From contig CAISKC010000377.1 of assembly GCA_903885895.1 (NCBI GenBank), positions 1-15,846 on the forward strand: a stretch of 15,846 nucleotides of DNA, in the 5' to 3' direction. This document shows, piece after piece, positions 7,743 to 14,635 of the stretch. Position 1 is the stretch's first letter; every line of letters begins with the position of its first letter. A program made the position numbers and the translations under genes. This DNA comes from an uncultured Legionella sp. GTDB taxonomy: Bacteria; Pseudomonadota; Gammaproteobacteria; Legionellales; Legionellaceae. Below the pieces are notes generated by a model that ran no database searches, was not told the origin of the DNA, and was given only the letters and a program-made list of their open reading frames with translations.

Positions 7743-7772
7743 TTGGAACTGTGTGAGATCGGTTAAATGCTA

Positions 7773-7818
7773 ATTGCTATTCAAAAATCAAAATAGTATA
7801 TTGAATTTAGATAGCAAT
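7773..7818. repeat. short inverted repeat ahead of the secreted-protein gene
   Basis: ATTGCTAT (7773-7780) and ATAGCAAT (7811-7818) are perfect inverted 8-mers 30 bases apart, with inner TTCAA/TTGAA also complementary. It is AT-rich and ends 20 bases before the start codon. It could be a protein-binding site or an mRNA leader hairpin; the sequence does not decide. Confidence 0.35.
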
Positions 7819-7838
7819 CGTTCTTTTGGAAGAATCAC

Positions 7839-8366
7839 ATGGCTGCAATGCATTGTTTTCAACGCGTAATAATCGTGACATTGCTCTCATTATTTAGTTT
7901 AAGTCTCCATGCAGCAGAACCCATTGTATTCACCCAATTATCAAGCGCGCGTAACCAACCCGCTACGGCCCTCATCAATTTAGCGTCACTTGAAACCGTA
8001 GATGGGATAGAAAACATTGGCAATACACCCACCAGTATCACGATCAACAAACCCGGATTTTACCTTTTATTGGCGGTGGGACAAGCTGGCTCCACTAGTT
8101 TAGCAATGATTGATGGTGGCCAATATGTAGATATTTGGTTGATCCGTAATGACGTTCCAGTACCAAACTCTACTTCGCGAATCACCGTGGGGCAATTTTC
8201 CACAGGCACCGTGATCACTCAAAATATCATGGCCTTAAATCAGAATGATAAATTAAGCGTTGGATTCACGGCCAGTTCCCCTACGTTTGGTTTGATTGCA
8301 ACACCCCGCAGAGGCAGAATCCCTGCTATTCCAAGCCTTATATTCTCTTTATATAAAGTCAATTAA
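7839..8366 (+). CDS. secreted protein with probable C1q/TNF-like jelly-roll fold
   Basis: This is a 175-residue protein with a clear Sec signal peptide: R9 is followed by the hydrophobic core VIIVTLLSLFSLSL, then HAAEP, with cleavage likely after A25 or A26. The mature part (about 149 residues) is rich in beta-strand-forming, small and polar residues. The pattern ITINKPGFYLLLAVGQ, then DIWLIRNDVPVPNS, then NIMALNQNDKLSVGF, then SLIFSLYKV at the very end resembles the strand order and NG-x-P and L-x-x-D-x-L spacing of C1q-type domains. That family call is inference from pattern memory. The ATG has the ribosome site GGAAGAA (7828-7834); an ATG three codons later is a possible alternative. It is a single gene, flanked by repeats on both sides and not part of an obvious operon. 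Function unknown; an exported or surface role is likely. Confidence 0.65.
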   Translation: MAAMHCFQRVIIVTLLSLFSLSLHAAEPIVFTQLSSARNQPATALINLASLETVDGIENIGNTPTSITINKPGFYLLLAVGQAGSTSLAMIDGGQYVDIWLIRNDVPVPNSTSRITVGQFSTGTVITQNIMALNQNDKLSVGFTASSPTFGLIATPRRGRIPAIPSLIFSLYKVN

Positions 8367-8414
8367 AGCTCAGTACAAACTGACCAACTTTAAAACCATC
8401 TCTGTAACTCCCCA

Positions 8415-8443
8415 CGTCATCCCGAGTGCAGCGAGGGATCTCC
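8415..8443. repeat. half copy of the family E palindromic repeat
   Basis: CGTCATCCCGAG and then GCAGCGAGGGATCTCC match the left arm of the element at 15660-15740. ATCCC (8419-8423) and GGGAT (8435-8439) form the internal hairpin. No complementary right arm follows, though GGAGATCCCCTCAT at 8865-8878, beyond the transposase scar, resembles one. Confidence 0.6.
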
Positions 8444-8460
8444 CTGCAATGGCACGGTCT

Positions 8461-8793
8461 TTAACATATCGATTGATATAAATCAGCCCATTCAAGATTC
8501 AATGCATTAATCAGATCTTGCTTCTTTTTTCGCGACCATCCTTTGATTTGCTTTAACGTTTCGCCCTTGTGGCCTTTCTGATCGCCACTGTTACGTTTTC
8601 CATTTTCACGTAGCGATATCCTACGAGGTGGTTTGCCTAACCCGTCGCTCGATGGAGGTTTTGTGCTGTTACTGCTATTTTTGTTCAGGCGTTTTTCCAG
8701 CTCTGCTATGTTTGCAGCTTGCTGTTGTACGACCTTTTCTAAGTCAGTAATCTTTGCCAAAAGCGTTGTTATGATTTGCTCGTAGTTTTTCAT
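8461..8793 (-). pseudogene. chimeric remnant: IS66-type transposase start fused to GIY-YIG endonuclease end
   Basis: This is a 110-residue ORF. Residues 1-80 have a leucine-zipper-like coiled coil (MKNYEQIITTLLAKITDLEK onwards), then NKNSSNSTKPPSSDG and GDQKGHKGETL, the N-terminal signature of IS66-family transposases (normally several hundred residues with a DDE domain). From about residue 81 the sequence switches to KQIKGWSRKKKQDLINALNL and EWADLY. This resembles the C-terminus of small GIY-YIG nuclease proteins (REKQIKxWxRxxK...NPEWxDLY). Neither the DDE domain nor the GIY-YIG catalytic part is present, so the product should be inactive. The junction lies near 8550-8556. I read it as a deletion scar; the GIY-YIG identity is from memory of the family and is less certain than IS66. 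Confidence 0.65.
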
Positions 8794-8905
8794 GCGGTCT
8801 ATTTGATCATAACCACATAATTTTTCAAGTGTTTTTTACATTAACTTAATACGTGCCGCTTGCTGGAGATCCCCTCATAATTTTTTGATAGAAAATCGAT
8901 GTAAA

Positions 8906-9027
8906 TGTAGGGTGGACAAAGCGCAGCGTGTCCACCAGTTCGAAGAAATATTTTAAAACTCTGCTTCATGGGTGATTATTTCTTCGAACTGGTGGGCACG
9001 TCGTTGCACTCCTTTGTCCACCCTACA
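8906..9027. repeat. palindromic intergenic repeat, family C (REPIN-like)
   Basis: The arms at 8906-8950 and 8977-9027 are inverted copies beginning TGTAGGGTGGACAAAG and sharing CCACCAGTTCGAAGAAATA at their inner ends. Each arm is a hairpin: GGTGGACA/TGTCCACC (8911-8918 with 8929-8936, loop AAGCGCAGCG), and GGTGGGCA/TGTCCACC (8991-8998 with 9015-9022). The region can therefore fold as one long stem or two short ones. Confidence 0.85.
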
Positions 9028-9231
9028 CTCCTGTTGTGTTATTTTGTAACAAAGACTGATGCCGGGATACCTCAGTCCTCATCCGCCGCTTCGCTTTTCT
9101 CAATGATAGATGTCGTACAAATAAAAAAACAGAGGAATGCTAGCTTTTTTTCTTACATTCGTATACCTTAAAATTAGTACCTGTTGCACATATTCGTTTT
9201 AATTTGATAGACGTAAACGGGATCAGCTGCA

Positions 9232-9264
9232 TAACAATTTTTTTGTTACGAATAACAAGGAGAG
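9232..9264 (+). promoter_or_regulatory. rpoS leader with alternative mini-hairpins at the ribosome site
   Basis: TAACAA (9232-9237), its complement TTGTTA (9243-9248) and TAACAA again (9253-9258) come in order, followed directly by the Shine-Dalgarno GGAGAG (9259-9264). The middle block can pair with either neighbour but not both, and the downstream pairing ends against the ribosome site. rpoS translation is leader-controlled in other bacteria. A switch here is inference. Confidence 0.4.
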
Positions 9265-9266
9265 TT

Positions 9267-10298
9267 ATGGACCTAGATGATGATGTGTTGCATAAAGATC
9301 TAGAAGAAAAAACGGAAGAGGTAGTGTTTGATTATCTTGAAACTGAAGATGACGTCGAAGCTGCTTTGCCTGAAGAACCTGCCGAGATCAGTCCTGTTGA
9401 TGCGCCTGATTTTAATGATAAAGAGATTTTCCCAACTTACCAAAGTACCGGTAAGCGTATGGTCCGTGCTATGGATGCAACGCAGATTTATTTGAATGAA
9501 ATTGGGTTCTCTCCTCTATTAACGGCTGAAGATGAAGTGTTTTACGCTCGATTAGCCTTGAAAGGTGATGCTGCGGCGCGTAAAAAGATGATTGAATCGA
9601 ATCTTCGTTTGGTGGTCAAAATCTCACGCCATTATTTGAATCGTGGATTGCCTTTGTTAGATCTCATTGAAGAAGGTAATTTGGGTTTGATGAAATCTGT
9701 AGAAAAATTTGATCCGGATCGCGGATTTCGATTTTCTACTTACGCTACTTGGTGGATACGTCAAACGATTGAGCGAGCTTTGATGAATCAAACGCGCATC
9801 ATTCGTTTACCTATTCATGTGTTAAAAGAATTAAATGTGTATCTGCGTGCGGCACGCCAATTGACTCAGAAACTCGACCATGAGCCTTCTGCTGAAGAAA
9901 TTGCTACCATGTTGGATGTACCGATAGAAGATGTGGAAAAATTGCTGTATTTGAATGATAAAGTAACTTCGTTTGATACGCCAATTGGTCATGATGAAAA
10001 CAAATCCTTGTTAGATACCATTGCTGATGAAAACTCTGTTAATCCTGCGATTTTATTAACTGATGAAAATTTGCGTATGCAAATTGAAGAGTTTTTGGAT
10101 GAGTTAACAGAAAATCAACAACAAGTCATTGCACGCCGTTTTGGATTGCGGGGCTTTGAAAAAGCAACGTTGGAAGAGGTGGGTGCAGAGATTGATCTGA
10201 CGCGTGAACGAGTGCGCCAAATCCAGGTCGAAGCACTGAAAACTTTGCGCAGGCTGCTGGAACAGGCTGGTTTGACGCATGATGATTTGTTTGAGTAG
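9267..10298 (+). CDS. rpoS: RNA polymerase sigma factor RpoS (stationary phase/stress)
   Basis: RpoS directs RNA polymerase to stationary-phase and stress genes. The ATG at 9267 follows AAGGAGAG and gives 343 residues, close to the family norm. An acidic N-terminus (1-65) is followed by region 1.2 with the RpoS-typical MDATQIYLNEIGFSPLLTAE (69-88), region 2 (about 109-180, LDLIEEGNLGLM and FRFSTYATWWIRQTIE), region 3 (about 188-265, ELNVYLRAARQLTQKLDHEP) and the region 4 helix-turn-helix (about 280-330, TLEEVG...LTRERVRQIQ). K187 in HVLKELN corresponds to E. coli K173, used in promoter reading and in RssB-dependent turnover. Its usual upstream neighbour nlpD is missing; repeats and an IS scar precede it. 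hmgA converges on it. Confidence 0.95.
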   Translation: MDLDDDVLHKDLEEKTEEVVFDYLETEDDVEAALPEEPAEISPVDAPDFNDKEIFPTYQSTGKRMVRAMDATQIYLNEIGFSPLLTAEDEVFYARLALKGDAAARKKMIESNLRLVVKISRHYLNRGLPLLDLIEEGNLGLMKSVEKFDPDRGFRFSTYATWWIRQTIERALMNQTRIIRLPIHVLKELNVYLRAARQLTQKLDHEPSAEEIATMLDVPIEDVEKLLYLNDKVTSFDTPIGHDENKSLLDTIADENSVNPAILLTDENLRMQIEEFLDELTENQQQVIARRFGLRGFEKATLEEVGAEIDLTRERVRQIQVEALKTLRRLLEQAGLTHDDLFE

Positions 10299-10315
10299 AC
10301 CCTACCTTTCATGGA

Positions 10316-10341
10316 ATGTAGCCTTGTTATCAAGGCTACAT
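10316..10341. terminator. strong hairpin between convergent rpoS and hmgA
   Basis: A perfect 11-bp stem ATGTAGCCTTG/CAAGGCTACAT closes a TTAT tetraloop, midway between two convergent stop codons. That placement suits a shared bidirectional terminator, but neither side has an immediate T-run, so it may instead protect 3' ends. Confidence 0.6.
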
Positions 10342-10363
10342 CGCATTGACTAAAATAGAGATT

Positions 10364-11599
10364 TTATAATTTTTGCCAACAAGCCGAGTAATCTTTCTGA
10401 CGTGCTGGATGATCTAAGGCTGTACTTGTGAAGAGCCAAGGGTCACAGGACTCCAACATAAAAGCCATGGTATTGGCATAATATTCCGGTTGCAGGGTTT
10501 GAGTACTGGCTTTTTGATAAGCTTCGTAATCTGGCCCATGTGGGGTCATGCAATTATGGATACTGATGCCTCCGACGGCGAAACCTGTCGGTTTGGCGTC
10601 ATATACGCCACGTACTAATCCCATTAATTCACTCATCACATTGCGATGAAAATAGGGCGGACGAAACGTATGTTCGGCAACCATCCAGCGTGGTGGGAAA
10701 ATGACGAAATCTAATTGCGCAACGCCTGCAATGGGGCTTTCTGAGGTTAGTACTGTAAAAATGGATGGATCGGGGTGATCAAAACTGACCGTTTGAATCG
10801 TATTAAATAGAGATAAATCATATCCATAGGGCGCATAATTGCCTTGCCAAGCGATCACGTTTAACGGGGAATGAGGACATTCTGTTACCCAAAGTTGACC
10901 CTGATATTTACTCATATATTCTTTGCTGCCTGAGGTGGTTTCGATGGCCGCGGTCGGGTAGAAAAAATGTCGGGGATTGGCCAAGCCATTTGCACCTATG
11001 ACGCCTAATTGTGGCAAACTCAGCGGCAGCCCTCCGTGTTCACAGAGATAGCCAGCTGCAGAATCTGTTGTTAATGCTACTTTGAAGGCAATGCCGCGGG
11101 GTATGACTGCAATCATGCCTACTTCTATATCCAATATTCCCATTTCAGTATGTAAACGTAAACCACCTGCATAAGGAATAAATAAAAACTCCCCATCGTG
11201 ATTGATGAGATAGCGATCTTGCATGGATTGTGTGCATTGGTATAAATAAGTATGACTCAAATGAGTACTGGCAATATGGGTTAAGCCTGCAATAAAATCT
11301 TGCGATGGTTGTGGATTGGGAAAAGGGGACCAGCGCATGGGGTTAGGGGGTTGTTGCGGTGCAAGAGGTTGTTGGAACTGAGTTGCGGTGTAGGGTCGGT
11401 AATCAGGTCGTGCGACCGAGGGGTGCTGACGATATAGCCAAGTATGTAAATTTGTATGGCGTGCTCGTGTAAAGGCGCTGCCGCTTAATTGTTCTGCATA
11501 GAGATTGTGAGCGCATTGTTGCGGTGCATTTTGTTCTTTGGGTAATGCACCACTGAGACATTCTGTTTGATGATGGTTACCGAATCCATATAGGTACAT
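10364..11599 (-). CDS. hmgA: homogentisate 1,2-dioxygenase
   Basis: HmgA opens the aromatic ring of homogentisate to maleylacetoacetate in tyrosine and phenylalanine breakdown, using non-haem Fe(II). The protein is 411 residues, somewhat shorter than typical. It starts MYLYGFGNHHQTECLSGALP, the family's N-terminal signature, and carries GEFLFIPYAGGLRLHTEMG in the cupin body. The iron ligands are visible as H318 and E324 in FHRNVMSELMG and H354 in CMTPHGPD, at the spacing of the human H335/E341/H371 triad. The ATG (complement of 11597-11599) has a GAGGA ribosome site. No maleylacetoacetate isomerase or fumarylacetoacetase gene is nearby. Loss or low activity of this enzyme leads to pyomelanin in relatives. 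It is monocistronic here and convergent with rpoS. Confidence 0.94.
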   Translation of the reverse strand: MYLYGFGNHHQTECLSGALPKEQNAPQQCAHNLYAEQLSGSAFTRARHTNLHTWLYRQHPSVARPDYRPYTATQFQQPLAPQQPPNPMRWSPFPNPQPSQDFIAGLTHIASTHLSHTYLYQCTQSMQDRYLINHDGEFLFIPYAGGLRLHTEMGILDIEVGMIAVIPRGIAFKVALTTDSAAGYLCEHGGLPLSLPQLGVIGANGLANPRHFFYPTAAIETTSGSKEYMSKYQGQLWVTECPHSPLNVIAWQGNYAPYGYDLSLFNTIQTVSFDHPDPSIFTVLTSESPIAGVAQLDFVIFPPRWMVAEHTFRPPYFHRNVMSELMGLVRGVYDAKPTGFAVGGISIHNCMTPHGPDYEAYQKASTQTLQPEYYANTMAFMLESCDPWLFTSTALDHPARQKDYSACWQKL

Positions 11600-11965
11600 G
11601 TTAGTTTTTCCTCGTACAACCGTTTTGTTCAGATATCAGCTTGCATCGATTGGATTTTTTTGTCAATTTCTCTTCAGGGTAAACGCATCTTTTGACTAAA
11701 AATCAGTCTCAATGTCGTATTCGCTAACGCTCGCAAAGACGGTTTTTTTAATAAATATATGTTCAAAATTTAGATGCGTTTGCTCTGATTTTCTCTTTAA
11801 TTTATGAGAATAGTTGGAACAGATAATATAGAACTGATTGATTTGTAGTATTTGCGAAAGACAGATTATGAATCAATTTTATAAAAATGGCCAAAGTCCA
11901 GTAGAATTGACCATAGTCCCTGACATATAATCTGCTATTTAAGCGCATAGACAAAAGGTGACAAT
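11600..11965. other. 366-bp divergent intergenic region with degenerate repeats
   Basis: This is the shared upstream region of hmgA (leftward) and yebC (rightward). A minus-strand TTGACA lies at 11661-11666, without a good -10 for hmgA. A perfect TATAAT at 11926-11931 probably serves yebC, but its -35 is unclear. The rest consists largely of decayed repeat sequence (see the separate entry). I see no ORF worth calling. Confidence 0.5.
11674..11902. repeat. degenerate family B element(s)
   Basis: Arms AAACGCATCT (11681-11690) and AGATGCGTTT (11772-11781), extended to 11674 and 11788 with mismatches, enclose TTCGCTAACGCTCGCAAAGACG, which is the family B core (written here from 11718). Further on, GCGAAAGACAG, CAATTTTATAAAAATGG and GGCCAAAGTCCAGT (11889-11902) repeat the outer parts of the 7558-7721 element. 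The last 14-mer is an exact inverse of 7558-7571. Confidence 0.55.
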
Positions 11966-12691
11966 ATGGCAGGGCATAGTAAATGGGCCAATATTAAATT
12001 TCGTAAAGGTCTGCAAGATAAGAAGCGTGGAAAAATATTTACGAAGTTGATTCGCGAAATCTCAGTGTCTGCTCGGATGGGCGGTGCTGAAGAAATCAAT
12101 AATCCACGGTTGCGTGATGCTGTCACAAAGGCGCTCAAGGCTAATATGAAACGAGATACCATCGATAATGCCATTAAGCGAGGCGCGGGTGGTTTAGATG
12201 GCGCTAATATGGTCGAAATGGGGTATGAAGGTTATGCGCCAGGTGGTGTCGCGGTTTTAGTGGAATGTTTGTCTGATAATAAGAATCGTACAGTTTCTGA
12301 AGTGCGCCATGCGTTCACTAAGTTTGGTGGTAATTTAGGAACAGATGGTTCTGTGGCCTATTTATTTAATAAACAAGGCGAAATCGTATTGTCTCAAACA
12401 GATAAAGAAGATCTTGCTATGGATACTGCCATTGATGCTGGTGCGGAAGATGTGGCGCAAGAAGATGGGCATATTGTGATTACGACGGCGGTAGAAACGT
12501 ATCATCGTGTCTTGAATGCTTTAGAGAAAGCCGGATTTTCGGTAGAGCATGCTCAGATTACGCAGCATGCAGAGGTGCTTGTGGCTATGGATCCTGATGC
12601 CGGAGAGCGAGTGACGAAGTTAATTGATATGCTGGAAGATTTAGATGACGTACAATCCGTTTATACGAATGCTGATTTGTTTGAGGATTAG
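11966..12691 (+). CDS. yebC: YebC/PmpR family protein
   Basis: This is a 241-residue protein of the YebC/TACO1 family, full length. It begins MAGHSKWANIKFRKGLQDKK and GKIFTKLIREISVSARMGG, the signature N-terminus. IDNAIKRGAGG and YEGYAPGGVAVLVECLSDNKNRT follow, and it ends VQSVYTNADLFED. Family members were long annotated as transcription regulators; more recent work links several to ribosome function at proline-rich stretches. Which applies here cannot be read from sequence. The ATG follows a modest AAAAGGTGA ribosome site. It lies just upstream of ruvC, its standard neighbour in gammaproteobacteria, but a 214-bp gap containing a palindrome separates them, so ruvC may have its own promoter. 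Confidence 0.93.
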   Translation: MAGHSKWANIKFRKGLQDKKRGKIFTKLIREISVSARMGGAEEINNPRLRDAVTKALKANMKRDTIDNAIKRGAGGLDGANMVEMGYEGYAPGGVAVLVECLSDNKNRTVSEVRHAFTKFGGNLGTDGSVAYLFNKQGEIVLSQTDKEDLAMDTAIDAGAEDVAQEDGHIVITTAVETYHRVLNALEKAGFSVEHAQITQHAEVLVAMDPDAGERVTKLIDMLEDLDDVQSVYTNADLFED

Positions 12692-12729
12692 AGTCTGAGC
12701 TAATAGCATCACGTTAAGTCTCTCAGCCT

Positions 12730-12803
12730 ACGTCCCGCGGCTTGTCCGCGGGATCCATGAGTTTAGCAAGATCTTTGGATCCCGCTCATAAAGCGCGGGA
12801 CGT
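12730..12803. repeat. palindromic intergenic repeat, family D (nested hairpins)
   Basis: Arms of 28 bases (12730-12757 and 12776-12803) match as inverted copies at 23 positions, from ACGTCCCGCG to GCGGGATCCA. The left arm alone folds as CCCGCGG (12734-12740) with CCGCGGG (12746-12752), and the right arm as CCCGC with a GCGGG-like partner. It can form one long stem or two short ones. It follows yebC and may serve as its transcript end. Confidence 0.85.
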
Positions 12804-12905
12804 TGGCGATTAGAGTAGTTTATAGCCACACATGCTCTCGCATTGCGGATGAGGGGATACATCAGGAATGAGGGGTGATAAAATAAAAGGGTTGAAAGAT
12901 AATAT

Positions 12906-13382
12906 ATGACCATTATTCTTGGGATAGACCCCGGTTCGCGTATCACTGGCTATGGCTTGGTACGTGAACATCAACGGCGTTTGCAGTATATTGATAGTGG
13001 TTGTATTCGAACTGCTGATGGGGCTTTACCAGATCGTTTATTACAGATTTTTAATGGTATTTGTGTTTTGATGGAACAATATAGTCCTAATGAAGTGGCC
13101 ATTGAACAAGTGTTTATGCATAAAAATGCAAGCTCTGCTTTAAAATTAGGGCATGCGCGTGGCGTAGCAATGGTTGCTTGCGCATCACATCGTGCCCCAG
13201 TGAGTGAGTATTCTGCTCGAGAAGTGAAGCAAACTGTGGTGGGGTATGGCGCTGCAGATAAAGCTCAGGTGCAACATATGGTAGTGCATTTATTGACATT
13301 GTCGGCGACGCCACAGGCTGATGCTGCGGATGCATTAGCGATTGCAATTTGTCATAGTCATATGCGGAGTCGAATACGATGA
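12906..13382 (+). CDS. ruvC: Holliday junction endonuclease RuvC
   Basis: RuvC is a dimeric nuclease that cuts Holliday junctions after RuvAB branch migration. At 158 residues it lacks some of the C-terminal tail seen in E. coli but is complete in its fold. The four metal-binding acidic residues are visible: D8 in LGIDPGSRITGYG, E67 in AIEQVF, and D139 and D142 in ADAADALAIA. AREVKQTVVGYGAADKAQVQ is the conserved stretch before the last pair. The start ATG at 12906 follows GAAAGA, a weak ribosome site. The last codons overlap ruvA by 4 bases (ATGA), implying translational coupling. Confidence 0.95.
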   Translation: MTIILGIDPGSRITGYGLVREHQRRLQYIDSGCIRTADGALPDRLLQIFNGICVLMEQYSPNEVAIEQVFMHKNASSALKLGHARGVAMVACASHRAPVSEYSAREVKQTVVGYGAADKAQVQHMVVHLLTLSATPQADAADALAIAICHSHMRSRIR

Positions 13383-13984
13383 TTGGTTGGCTAAGTGGCT
13401 ATATTTTGGATAAGCAACAACCTGGTAAACTTGTCTTAAATGTGAATGGCGTAGGTTATGATCTGGAAACTTCTTTGACGACTTTTTTTCAAATAGAATC
13501 CAATGTCGATAAAGTGAGTTTACATGTGCATACCGTGGTGCGCGAAGATGCGTTGCTGTTATATGGTTTTGCACAGCAAGAAGAGCGTGCCTTGTTTCGG
13601 GCTTTGATCAAAGTGAATGGCGTGGGCCCCAAAATGGCTATTGCTATTTTGTCGAGTATTACGCCGGATGATTTTGTCCAATGTATTCAGCAGCAGAATA
13701 CGAGTATGCTGACTAGATTGCCAGGTATTGGTAAAAAAACGGCTGAACGTTTGGTCGTAGAAATGAAAGATAGCATGCAACAATTTACGCTGGGTTTGCG
13801 GGCGAATACTCAGGTTGCACCTTCTATGTCGCAGCAAGAGGAAGCCATTTCGGCTTTAGAAAGTTTGGGGTACAAGCCGCAAGAGGCTGCAACTTTGATT
13901 CGCAAAATGGATGATGGACAAAAAACCTCTGAACAATTAATTAGAATGGCATTGCAATCATTAGCAAATAGGCAGGGGGTATAA
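13379..13984 (+). CDS. ruvA: Holliday junction DNA helicase subunit RuvA
   Basis: RuvA is the tetrameric junction-binding platform that loads the RuvB motor. At 201 residues it has normal length. It has an N-terminal OB-like domain (MIGWLSGYILDK to LLLYGF, 1-63), tandem helix-hairpin-helix motifs (VNGVGPKMAIAIL 79-91 and LPGIGKKTAERLVVEMKD 114-131), a variable linker, and the C-terminal RuvB-contacting domain III (about 154-195, EAISALESLGYKPQEA). It overlaps ruvC by 4 bases and its stop directly abuts the PAP2 gene. ruvB, its obligate partner and usual next gene, is not in this window. Confidence 0.95.
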   Translation: MIGWLSGYILDKQQPGKLVLNVNGVGYDLETSLTTFFQIESNVDKVSLHVHTVVREDALLLYGFAQQEERALFRALIKVNGVGPKMAIAILSSITPDDFVQCIQQQNTSMLTRLPGIGKKTAERLVVEMKDSMQQFTLGLRANTQVAPSMSQQEEAISALESLGYKPQEAATLIRKMDDGQKTSEQLIRMALQSLANRQGV

Positions 13985-14635
13985 ATGCACGCAACAGAAC
14001 GATTTATAAAAGTTTTCACTCATCCCGTGGTCATGCTGGCTTATTTTGGATTGATTGTTGGTAGTTATTTGCATGTTGATAAGCCACTGGCGCTTAGCTT
14101 GCATGCTTTGGATCTCGCCAATCGTTATCCGGTATTGGTTTGGACAACGCAATTAGGACGGTCGGTGCCATGGCTGATCCTGGTGCCATTTCTGGCTTTG
14201 TTTTTTCGTTATGTGCGCCGCGTGAAGCAAACGGAATTACGTCTATGGTTTTTATGGGGCACGCTGGTGCTATCTAATGGGTTGTGTCTTGTCGTGAAAA
14301 ATCTTTTAGGTCGTGCACGCCCGGATCTGTTGTTTGATCAGGATTTATTTGGATTTTATGGTTACCATGTTGAGGGTTTGTATCATTCATTTCCGTCTGG
14401 ACATACGACTCAGATAACGGCGATGGGGTTGAGCTTGGCATTACTTTATCCCCGCTATCGTTGGTGGATTTTGCTGCTTGGCCTGACTGTATTGGCGACT
14501 AGAGTGCTGTTAACTTGCCATTATTTGAGTGATGTTTTGGCAACAGCTTATCTAGGGATATTAGAATTCAAACTTTTATTGTATATTGTGGCGCAGCAAT
14601 GCCCGTTATATTGGAAACGATTGAGTGTGAAATGA
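13985..14635 (+). CDS. PAP2-family membrane phosphatase
   Basis: This 216-residue integral membrane protein has all three phosphatase motifs: K105-x6-R112-P113 (KNLLGRARP), PSGH at 137-140 (catalytic H140), and TR-x5-H-x3-D with R173, H179 and D183 (TRVLLTCHYLSD; Thr replaces the usual Ser). About five or six hydrophobic segments are visible, for example about 16-30, 62-76, 88-104, 144-155, 161-175 and 185-203. The family includes undecaprenyl-pyrophosphate, phosphatidylglycerol-phosphate and lipid A phosphatases; the substrate cannot be told here. It likely acts at the periplasmic face. The start ATG follows the ruvA stop with no gap, behind GCAGGGGG, and its own stop overlaps the lipA ATG. 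It therefore sits inside the ruv-lipA transcript. Confidence 0.88.
   Translation: MHATERFIKVFTHPVVMLAYFGLIVGSYLHVDKPLALSLHALDLANRYPVLVWTTQLGRSVPWLILVPFLALFFRYVRRVKQTELRLWFLWGTLVLSNGLCLVVKNLLGRARPDLLFDQDLFGFYGYHVEGLYHSFPSGHTTQITAMGLSLALLYPRYRWWILLLGLTVLATRVLLTCHYLSDVLATAYLGILEFKLLLYIVAQQCPLYWKRLSVK

Noticed and set aside
8296..8481. 61-codon ORF overlapping the end of the secreted-protein gene
   Set aside because: It is a different frame over a better-supported gene, runs through the half repeat at 8415-8443, and lacks a start signal.
8968..9171. 67-codon plus-strand ORF before rpoS
   Set aside because: More than a quarter lies inside the right arm of the family C palindrome, and there is no ribosome site or protein-like composition.
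11907..11931. TTGACC with TATAAT as a full sigma70 promoter for yebC
   Set aside because: The spacer is only 13 bases. The TATAAT is kept as a likely -10, but the pair is not called as a standard promoter.
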